From positions 324,381 to 388,380 of the forward strand of contig NZ_KB731325.1 of NCBI RefSeq assembly GCF_000353285.1: a DNA stretch of 64,000 bases, read 5' to 3'. Numbering within the stretch: position 1 is the first letter of the stretch; every line of letters starts with the position of its first letter. The notes below the pieces were generated by a model that worked only from the letters and a program-made list of their open reading frames with translations, made no database searches and was not told where the DNA came from. Positions 1 through 12,000 of this stretch are shown here, piece after piece. Source of the DNA: Leptolyngbya boryana PCC 6306 (GTDB lineage Bacteria > Cyanobacteriota > Cyanobacteriia > Leptolyngbyales > Leptolyngbyaceae). The position numbers were made by a program, and so were the translations under genes.

Positions 1-2
1 AC

Positions 3-3000
3 TATTCCTTCATGCTAGTTATGCCTGATATTGTCAGTCGCCCTATGGCTACTGGGGCCTTAGTCACGAGCGAAATTGCCAAAAAAGGTGAGCAGGATAT
101 TTATACTTTTGAAGGCAAAGCTGGTCAACAGCTTTATCTAGATGCAATTAGCGGTTCCTCAATGCAGGTAAGCATTCTTGATCCTTTTGGGCGGCAACTG
201 ACCTCTAAATATTTTCCTACTGATCTCTCTCCCGATCAAGACTTAGTGCTAGGAATGGATGGACTCTACCAAGTTGTAGTGGATGGTTATCTTGAAGGCA
301 TTGGAGCCTACCAGTTCCGACTGCTGGATCGCTCTCAAGCAGAAGAAATTCAAACAGATACTGACATCAGAGGTACATTTGATCGAACTGGAACTGAAGT
401 CAAATCCTATCGTTTCAGCTTGAGCGATCGCCAATATACTTTCTTTGATGGGCTAGGCGGTAGTGGTGGATGGACACTCTTCAACGCTAGTGGACGACCC
501 GTAGCGACCGGAAGAACCGATAATATTCGAGAGTTGTATCTAGAAAGTGGCGATTACTGGCTAATTATCCAGGGAGAAGGCTCTGGGCAGTTCAATTATG
601 GCTTAAGAGTAATCACGCCAGAAATTGCACCACCTCAAAGCATTCAACTTGGAGAAACAGTAAAAGGTGCCATCCTTGAAAAGGGTGAGCAAGATAACTA
701 TACGTTTGTTGGACAAGCTGGACAACAACTCTTTTTCGATGTTCCTCAATCCAACCCAGTTACGGTTACAATCTATGACCCCGCAGGTCGCGGAATTTTC
801 GTTCGTTACTCTTCTGATAGTCCATCTCCAATTGTTTTGAACACAAGCGGAACCTATCGGGTTGAGGTTGATGGATACGAGAGAGCCACAGGTAATTACA
901 CGTTCCGTTTACTTAATAAAGCCGCTGCGATTCCTATTTCATTCGATCAGACTACTGTCCAAAATTTTGAAAGTGCTGGATTGCAAGATTCCTACCGTTT
1001 CACGATTTCAGAACGCCAATATGTATTCCTTGATGGAGTTGCTGGCGTTGGCTCTTGGCAGCTGTACGGTCCTTCCGGCAACAGAATCGATGGAAGAGAG
1101 TTGCTCACCAACTGGGAAGGATATTTAGAACCTGGTGAGTACTGGCTATTGACTCAGGGAAATAGCAACTCTTCTTTGGGATACCAATTTCAATTAATCA
1201 CACCTGAATTTGCACCCGCTCAACCTAAACTCTGGCAAGACACGATTACAGGTACAATCTCGAAAAAAGGAGAAAGAGACGCTTACACTTTTCAAGGAAC
1301 TGTAGGACAGCAATTATTTTTGGATGTTTTGCAATTCAATGCAACCATATTCGTAGAAATCTTTGACCCAATGGATCGATCTCTGGGTCAGTTTAGTTTG
1401 AATCACGACCAAGGGCTATCTTACAATTCTCAAGGGCTATCTTTCTCTGCTTTGCCGCTTTCAGGGACTTATCGCGTGGTGGTTGATGGAGAAGGGGAGG
1501 GAGTTGGAAACTACAGTTTCCGATTTCTGCAGAGGCAAGATGCAACTTTAGTGAATATTAACAGTTCAATTCCAGGCTCCTTTGATGCGACGGCTTCACC
1601 TAATGCGTATCGCTTTACGCTCGATTCCAATCGGAAGATTCTGATTCAGAGAGAGTCCGGTGAGGGAGTTTGGGAGTTGTACAGTCCAAACGGTAGGCGT
1701 CTAACGACCCAATCACTCAGCTCTAGTACAATGCAAGATCTAGTTGCAGGTGAATACTGGATTATTGTCCAGAAATCTGGTAGCACAAGCAACTATACAT
1801 TCCGAATTCAAGATCTAGGAGATGGAACGGTTGCAACACCTTCAGGTAGCCGAGTGACATTCGGTACTCCTGTTAATGGCTCTATTACATCAAGCACTCC
1901 AGTTCAAACATTTCGTTTTGATGGAACAGTTGGACAGCAGATCTGTCTAGATATGATCGAGGGAACTCCTCGTCAAAGGATCGCAATTTTTGACCCTGCT
2001 GGACAAAAAATTTACGAAGCGGAAACTGTAAACGATTATGGTGGAGTGGTCAGTACCTTAACGCTCTCTGGAACTTATCAGGTTGTTGTTGATAATAGTA
2101 TCGGCACCTACTCTTTCCGCTTATTAGATAAGGCAAGCGCAGAAGCAGTTGCGTTAGATGTAGAAATTTCAGGAACATTCAATAATACAAGTGACAGTCG
2201 CTTGGCTAAATCTTACCGCTTTAATTTAGCTGAACGACAGTATGTGTTTTTTGATGGGCAATCCACCAGCAATGCTGGCTACTGGAGACTCTATGACAGT
2301 GCAGGACGAAGAATTAATGAGAGCTATCTCTCCGGGGACAAGGAGTTCTTTCTAGATGCAGGAAGTTACTGGCTAGTCTTACAAGGCGCACCATCTCAAC
2401 CGTTTGATTATCGCTTCAAACTAATTACTCCTGCTCTTCCAGCAGCATCTTCTTTTAACTTAGGAGCAACAGTATCAGGAGCACTTGTTGAGAAAGGATC
2501 TTACGATACTTATAGCTTTTCTGGGCTTGCAGGACAACAGATATTTGTGGATTTTGTGGAAGGTAATAATACTTCTATCAAAATTTATGATCCAGCAGGA
2601 CAAATTGTCTATGAAGGGCTTGGTGTTTCTGACAGTAACTCATCTCCACCTTATGCTAGCTCGTACTACAATAACCTCGTCTTAACACAAAGTGGTATCT
2701 ACAAAGTTATCATCGATGGTCAGAATGAAATGACAGGTCAATACGCTTTTCGTTTGTTGAATAAAGCTGATGCACCCTTAGTTTCTTTAGATACTGACAT
2801 CGTGGGACAACTGGATTCGACTGGGCGTTCAGTGCGGACTCACCGTTTTACCTTGATCCAGGGTCAGTCTCTCTTTTTTGATGGTCAAGGCGGTAATGGT
2901 CAATGGTGGCTTTACGGTTCTAGTGGTGAGTATGTTACATGGGACTATCTCTCTAGCAATCGAGAACTGTACTTAGGAGCAGGTGACTATTGGCTCGTGA

Positions 3001-6000
3001 TGCAAGGATTAGGTTCTAGTCCTTTTGATTACCGTCTGCGGATTATCACACCTGAGATTGTGACTGCGCCAATCTTTAGACTAGGTGATAGCGTTACAGG
3101 TACGATCGCCGAAAAGGGTTCTTACAATACTCACAGTTTCAACGGAACAGCAGGACAGCAAATCTTTGTAGATATTCTTGAAAGTAAAGTAAATTCCACT
3201 ATCAAGATTTATGATCCAACGGGTGAGCTTGTATATGATGGTGTCGGAAACGCTGATTTTGGGCCAGACTATAGGAGATCCAACTATGGCGAGTCACACT
3301 CTAATTACGGGTTGGTTCTGAAGCAGAATGGTCTCTACAAAATCGTTGTTGATGGCAACGATGAATCGATTGGAAATTATGTGTTTCGCTTGTTGAACCG
3401 GGCAGATGCTTTCCCCATTTCGCTTAATACTATTATTGAAGGTGATTTTGACGTAACAGGGCAGCAGGCAAAATCTTACCGCTTTAGTCTGACCAATCAG
3501 CAATATCTATTCTTAGATCGCCTTCAAGGCACGGGTAGCTGGACAATCTATGGATCAAATGGAGCGAAAGTAAAGTTCGGCTCTTTTCCTAATGATGCAG
3601 AGTTTGACCTGAGCGCAGGAGACTACTGGCTTGTCATGCAGGGAACAAGCTCATCGGACACTCACTATCGCTTTAGTTTGATCACTCCAGAAGGGGCAAC
3701 TTCTCACATTACACTTGGTCAAACCGTCAATGGAACGCTATCTGAGAAAGGTTCTCGTAATACACACTACTTCACTGGGACTGCAGGACAACAGCTTTTC
3801 TTCGATGCAGTGAAGGGAAATTACAGTTCTGCAAACATTACAATCTATGATCCAATAGGCGACGTTTTCTTTACCAGTCTCTATTACTATGATGATTACG
3901 GATTTAGTAATAGTAATTTGACCCTGACACGTGATGGAGATTACCGGATTGTAATCGATGGAAATGGGGAAACAATCGGAGATTACTCATTCCGGTTGCT
4001 CGAAAAATCACAAGCAACAGAGATTCCATTTAATTCAATCACTCCTGGATCATTTGGTGCAACTGGTCGCGAATCTAGACTATATCGGTTTACTGCTACC
4101 GCAGGTCAGTCTTTATTGTTAGCTACGACTGCAACGAATGGAACTTCTGAAAGATGGAGACTTTACGCACCTAGTGGAGAGCAAATTACTGAGGGTGAAC
4201 TGAATAAAAATTATGAATGGACACTCTCTACATCTGGAGAATATCTGTTAGCTTTCCAGGGATCTGGAAACATCAATAGTGGATTCCAGTTTCAGATAGC
4301 ACAAATTCAACGCCAAACTAGCGAACTCAAATTTGGTGTAGTTGTGTCAGAAGCGATTTCAGCCGTTGGGCAACAGAAGCTCTATACCTTTTCTGGTCAG
4401 CCTGGACAGAAGATATTCTTAGACGCTCTGTCAGGATCTTCGCTTCGCTATCAGCTTTACACGCCCTCCGGAGTTTTGGTTTACGACAAGGCAATCGGAG
4501 ACGACAGTGGGGTTACGACACTCACTGAGGCAGGAACGTATCAGCTTGTTGTAGAGGGCAGTGGAACTACGATCGGAAATTACAGTTTTGCAGTCACGGA
4601 TCTTTCTGGATTAGCTCCTTTGCCGTTTGGAACTTCTGTCACTGGAACTATTAACTCGACACAGCAAGTACAGTTCTACCGAATTGAAGGAAAGAACGGG
4701 CAGATTCTGAATTTTGACGCAAGTGCCAATCGTTGGGATAACGGCTCTTGGATTCTGTATGGATCAACTGGAGAAATCCTAAAGCAGTTCTACTCCAGTT
4801 CTGACACTCCAGATTTTCGGATCACCTTGCCAAGTTCTGGCGATTACACTTTGGCACTGTTCCGCTCTGGCACTAACCCATTCAATTACAGCTTTACAGT
4901 TACGGATCTCACGCCTACTTCTGTCACAGTTTCTGGACTTGACACGCTGGTTGGAGAAACGACATTTAGCAGTCGTCAAGGGAGTATTAGCGCGAATCAG
5001 GTTGTAGAGCAATTCTTTACCGCATCTTCTGGAACTCGCGTCTACTTCGATAGCAAGAATGCAACTCATACCAATGTACGAGTTCAGGTTCTCAATCCGG
5101 ATGGATCGACTGTTTTTTCGACCTTAGCTTCTACCGAAGTAGGACCAATTCTACTAGAGCAAACTGGATTATACAAAATTCGTATTCAGGGTGTGACACC
5201 CAGTAGTACTGGAAATTATCACTTCTCGTTGATGGAAGTTCAAACGAAACCCGCAACAATTCAAGATAATGTCCGGCGATTGACCCTTAATGCAGAAATC
5301 ACGAAGCCACTTGATCCAGGCTATACAACCGATATCCTCTCGTTTGAAGGCAAAGTTGGACAAAGGCTACTCTTTGATGGAATTCTTCCAGATGGAGCAT
5401 CCTTCCTTTATGGAAATGTCATCGCAAAATTAATCGGTCCTAGTGGTCAGACTGTGTTTGATTTGCAGGCAAGTTCTTCTTCTACGGGAGCAGCACGAGA
5501 TTTTGGTCCTTTCACGTTAACTGAAGCGGGAACCTACAACTTGATGATTGTGGGTCAGCAATCCGCAAAGGTCGATTATCGGTTCAAGATGCACGACCTC
5601 TCTGCGGCACAGGAGCTTCAGACCAATCGAGTCTATGCCAATAATCTCCTCCGTGGAACCGATACTACGCTTTACAAAATTTCTGGCAAAGCGGGACAAC
5701 GACTGTATTTCGACTCGATTCAAGGGCGCAGCAGCGATTTCTGGACGCTTCACCGACCTGGCGATGCGAAAGAGGTGTTTTCCTATCCCTATAGCTTGAG
5801 CAGCGATTTCAGCTATGTCTTGCCCACAGACGGGGAGTATATTCTATCTATTCGAGGAAATTCGACTACTCCTGGAACCTATCGCTTTGCAGTCTCGACA
5901 ATTCAAGATGCACCAGCGATTCTTACACCAGGAACAGGAGAGTCTGGAGGAACCGCTGAAGAAGGGTTAGGGACGTACTCCGTTCAAATCAAAGTCAGCG

Positions 6001-9000
6001 ATGGCAAGGGCGGTAGTGATATTCAGCCCTTCCAGGTCAAAGTGCATCAAAATCCTGGTAACGCAACTCCCACGATCGTTTCAGAAGCGATTACCAAAAC
6101 CTTTGTGAATCGTAGCTATACCTATGATGTTGACGCGATCGATGCAGATGGTGAGGTGCTGTCTTACAGCTTGGCAGAAGCACCGCAGGGAATGTTCATT
6201 GATAATGAAACCGGAGTCATTACTTGGAATAGTCCGATTGCTGGAACCCATCGTGTCAAGATTCGGGTCATGGACACGAACGGTGGCATCGATTATCAAG
6301 TATTTGATTTAATTGCCAGCAGTGCTGCAAACGGACAAGTGGTCGGCAATGTCTACAATGACTTAGACCGCGATGGCAACCGGAAACTAACGAATCCTAA
6401 TAATCTCACCCCGTATACCGGAATCACGCCAGGTGAGCAGTTTGCAAATATTTATACTGCTTATGATTTAGGGGTGCCCGCAGGATTGCCCTACGAGATT
6501 GCGGGAATGACTTTCTATCGCGACGCGACAGGCAAGATTGATCCAAACACCATGCTCGTTGCCGCTGCTGCACATAGCTGTGGAGGAGTCATCTTCAAGG
6601 TTAAGGTAAAGCGTGGAGATGGGGGACATATCATTGGCTTTGATGATGATAACGATCCATCGACTCCCTATGTTGGTGAATTTTTCAGTTACGCACCCTA
6701 TATCAGTTCAGGATTAGGTTACGGACCCGACAACAAGCTGTTTTACTCGACTGCCAAGGGTCCTTACAGTGGGCTAGGATTTGTTCCGGTGGATATTCCT
6801 GGTGCAGGTCAACTGAAAGCAACGAGCCAAGGATCTGGTCAAGGCTTCTTCAACTTAAATTACGCGAACGGTTCATTCAGCAATCCGATTCAAACATCCT
6901 TGCTGCCCAGTTACTCGTCTGCTTTCGTTTACCTACCTGTCACAGCACCTGGATTTGACACTGGTGCAAGCATTTTAGTTGGAAACTCCGATGGAGATGG
7001 CTTCATCGCTTATCAAGTTGATAGCCAGGGCAATCCAATTCTTGCGACTGCGACGCCTTTCCTTAGCGATATTGACAATCCACTCGGTGCAGTTGTTGAT
7101 CCAATCACTGGAGACATTTTGTTGTCTTCTGCTGGAAGAGAGTCGAAAGACGATCGCGGCAACGACCGGAATGCAATTCTAGCTGTTAGAGGTTTAGGTC
7201 GCCCGGTTGGAAATGAGCCTGGATTAGGCGAATGGTTAGTCTACGTTGATCGCAACCAGAATGGACAACGCGATGTCAGCGAAGAATTTGCATACACAGA
7301 TGCTCAAGGGCGCTATAGCTTTAACCTAGAAGTAGGAACCTATCAAATTCGCCAAGAGCTTCAGCGAGGTTGGACACAGACTGAGCCGCTCAATCCTATT
7401 TATCATCAGGCAACGGTTATTGCCAATGAAATCCGCTCTGGATTCGATTTTGGTAATTATGGTGCACCTGCAGATGCGCCAAACGAAGCACCTGTTCTTA
7501 GCAGTGACGCGATTCTCACTGCTTTAACTGAGCAACGATACCTGTATCGGGCAAAGGCTTCAGATATTAACGGAGATGAGTTGACCTTTGACCTCGCTGT
7601 TAAGCCTGAAGGAATGGCGATCGCACCCAACGGCACTGTTTCCTGGGTTCCTGGTGCTGATCAAGTCGGTGAGCATAGTGTTATCCTGCGGGTGAGTGAT
7701 GGTAAGGGTGGGGTAACACTGCAATCCTTTATTGTTAAAGTCGAACAAGGAAATCGTGCGCCTGTCATTACCTCCCGGATTCCTGAGTATCAACCGCAGG
7801 TTGGAAAAGCGTATCGCTACCAAGTCGGCGCGATCGATTTAGATCAAGATAACTTGACCTATTCGTTGATGCAGAATCCATCGAGTCAGTCGGTGACTCC
7901 AACAGGCGTGTCGATCGATGCTCGCACTGGACTTTTGACTTGGACTCCTAACGCGAATCAGGTGGGCGGGGCATATATCTGGGGACCGGAGCGCGACTTA
8001 GTTCAACCTTGGCAAGTGACGGTCAAAGTGAGTGATGGCAAAAGTGGAGAAACCTACCAGCAGTTGAGTTGGACTGTTGATCCTGCACAAGTCAATCGCG
8101 CACCGAGTATTACCTCGAAACCGCGAAGCAGTGTACAAGTTGGCAGCGATTATCTCTATGAAATCAAAGGGACTGATCCAGATGGGGACAGGCTGATCTA
8201 TCAATTAGTGACGGGTCCTCAAGGGATGACCCTGCAAGATGGAGTCGTGCGGTGGAATCCAACGGCTGCTCAGACTGGAACCCATAATGTGGTTGTCCGA
8301 GTCAGTGATGGAGTCTTGACAAGTCAGCAGGCTTGGACAATTCAGGCATCGAATTTTGTTGTCAACCATGCACCCATTATTACTTCGGCTCCCACTCAGT
8401 TAGTGGCAAACGTCGAGAAGCCTTACAGCTACAATCTCGTAGCAACGGATGCGGATAACGATGTGTTGCTCTGGAGCTTGGAGCGATCGCCAAAGGGTAT
8501 GATCATCGATCCGCAATCTGGGGCACTCCGCTGGCAGCCAACTGAAGATCAAATTGGAATCCACAAGGTCAGTGTGCGCGTTCTTGACCGCTTCGGAGCT
8601 TCGTCAACCCAGATCTTCGAGCTACAAGTCACAGGGATTAATGCACCGCCTCAAATCGTTTCTACTCCACCGACGATCGCGGGAGTTGGGCAGACTTACT
8701 CTTATCAAGCGATCGCAACTGATCCTGAAAATCAGCCCATTAATTTTGTGCTTGGAAGAGCGCCTGCTGGAGCCGTTTTACATCCTCAGACTGGGGTGCT
8801 GACTTGGACTCCTCAGGCTGGTCAACTGGGATCACAAACGGTTGAGATTCAAGCGATCGATGATGAAGGCGCGATCACGACACAGACGTTTACAATTCAA
8901 GTACAGGCAGAGATTGTGAATCGTGCGCCATCAATTACGTCTCAGCCAACATTTGTTGCAGATTCCAGCGCACCTTACACCTATCAAGTTAAGGCAACTG

Positions 9001-12000
9001 ATCAAGATGCAGGCGATCAATTGACCTATCAGCTTTTAGCAGGACCCAGTGGCGTTCAGATTGATGCTCAGACGGGACTGCTCTCCTGGGCAACACCAGA
9101 AGTTGGAACGTATAAGATTGTGGTCGGCGCAGTTGATCGCTTAGGACTTGGAGCCGCACAAGGATTTACACTGACGGTTCGAACGAATCAGGCACCTGTG
9201 ATTGAATCGATTGCGCCAACGGAGGCAACGTTAGGTAAGACTTACCGCTATGACGTGATTGCTAGGGATCAGGATGGGGATGCGCTGAAATATGCCCTAG
9301 ACGATGCTTCGATCGCGAAAGGGATCAAGATTGATAATCTCGGCAGAATTGTCTGGAATCCGACAACGGCTCAGTCGGGGCAACACCTCGTACGATTGAC
9401 TGTTACAGACGCTCAGGGTGCGATCGACGAAGATACCTTCACGATCACAGTTCAGGCAGATATTGAAAAGCCAAAGGTCAATTTAGTTGCAACTCAGACG
9501 CTTGCGAATGTGGGAGAAACGGTTACTTTCCGGGCGACAGCAACAGACAATGTGAGTGTGGCAGGGCTGACGCTGCTAATTAATGGAAAAGCGGTGATTT
9601 TAGATGCCCAAGGATTTGCTTCAGTGAAGCTCGATCAGACAGGCAATATTACCGCACTAGCAACGGCGATTGATCAGGCTGGGAATACAGGCAGTTCTGC
9701 GCTGCTGAATGTGGAAGTCTTTGATCCCACTGCGATATTTAATCCAGTCTTCAAACTTGATCTGTCTGGAATTCCTGATGGAGTCGTGACAGCACCCACG
9801 GAAATTAAGGGATCAGTCGGTGGGGATGGATTTAGCCGCTATGAATTAGCGATTGCACCAATCAACAGCGACAATTTCCGTGTGATTGCGTCTGGAACGA
9901 ATGCGGTCAATAACGGTACGCTAGGCACAGTTGATCCATCCCTGCTGCAAAATGATGCCTACACGCTGCGACTGCTCGTTTATGGCACGAATGGAAGCGT
10001 GACTTATCTCGAAGAGACGGTGAATGTCGCAGGAGAATTGAAGTTGGGCAATTTCCGGCTCTCGTTCACCGATTTAGCGATTCCGGTAACAGGGATTCCG
10101 ATTTCCCTCACTCGTACTTATGACACGTTGACCTCGAATCAGTCGGATGATTTCGGTTATGGCTGGCGTATGGAGTTTCGTGATACGGATTTGCGGACGA
10201 GTCTGAGGAAGCCGACTGAGGAAGAGGCTTTGTTAGATCGTTATCCTGCGTTTGACGATCGCACAAAAGTATTCATCACACTCCCTGGTGGCAAGCGCGA
10301 GACCTTCTCGTTTAAAGCCAAACAAGTGACTCAGATCGATGGTATGCCACTGGGTCAGTTTGCAAGTTACTTCTACGAACCAACCTTCGTTTCAGAAAAG
10401 GGCAGCACGAGCAAGTTATCGATCGAGTTCAACAACTACATTAGAACCGATGCAAACGGCAGATACATTGGACAGCAAGGGCAACCATTCAACCCAGCGG
10501 ATCGTCTCTTTGGTGGCGTGTATGTGCTGACGACGAAGGATGGCACGCAATATCGCATTGATGCCAAGACGGGCGACTTGCTGACCGTGAAGGATACAAA
10601 TGGCAATACATTGACCTATACCGATGATGCGATCGTCTCTTCCACGGGGCAAAAAGTGACGTTTGAGCGCGATGCGGCTGGGCGAATTGTGTCGGTGAAA
10701 GACCCAACTCAGGAATACATTCGCTATGAGTATGACGCGAATGGTGATTTAGTGAGCGTGACAGATCGCGAAAAGAATGTGACGCGCATGGTGTATGACA
10801 CGTCTTATGACGATCCGAACTATGCGAATGATGCAACGACGATCGACCCGACTCGCACCAAGAGATCGCACTTTTTACGCGAAATCATCGATCCACTGGG
10901 TCGAGTGGGAGCCAGAAGTGAATACGATGAGAACGGACGACTGAAGCAGATTGTCGATGCCAACGGGAAAGCGGTCGAGATGAGCTATGACCTCAACAAC
11001 GATCGTCAGGTGGTCAGAGATCAGCTGGGCAATGAAACAGTTTATGTTTACGATGATCGCGGCAATGTTCTGACTGAAATCGATGCGGAAGGCAAAATCA
11101 CGCAGCGAAAATATGATGAGAACAACTGGGTGACGGAGGAAACGATTGTTTCAGATCGCTCAGATGACAATTTCAACGATGATGTCGTGATTGGTTTCAC
11201 GACACGCTATGAATACGATGCGAAAGGCAATAAATTATCTGAGGAAACTGGCATTGTTACCAGACGAGATCGCCAAGGTAATCTGATTTCTGAGACTAGC
11301 TTGGGCTTGAAGACCTATAGCACTTATGGCGACAAAGGGCGGTTGTTGAGCGAAACCGATGCGCTGGGGCGGACGATGCTGAATCGCTATGATGCACGCG
11401 GAAACTTGACTCAAGCAGAAGATGCACTGAAGCAAACAAGTAGCTACATCTATGAGAGCAACGGCTTGCTCAAAGGCTTGACCGATGCCAATGACAAGGC
11501 AACCAGTTTCAGCTATGATGCACGAGGCAATGTCAATCAAGTCAAAGATGCTTTAGGGTTCACCACCGATTACACCTACAACGATCGCGGCGATAAGCTG
11601 ACTGAGATGCGCTACCGCAAGAAAGCGGATGGCACGATTGAGACGCTACTCACGACGTGGACGTATGATAGCGAAGGTCGCGTCAAAACCATGACCGATG
11701 CCGAGCAAAATCGTACAGTTTATGGTTATGACAACCTGGGGCGACAAATCTGGGTACTCGATGCACGGGGCTACGTCACCGAATCAAAATACAACACCAA
11801 AGGTGAACTCGAAGCGAATCTATCTTCAGATGGCACGGTATATCGGTATGATGCTGCAACTGATGCGCTGGTCGTTGTTCAAGCAGGTACGGGAACACGC
11901 CGCCAGGTGACGTACAACTATGATGATGCAGGACGCAAAATCTCGGAAACCGATGCGCTCAATCGTACAACTCGATACCTATACGATAAAGTAGGTCGCT

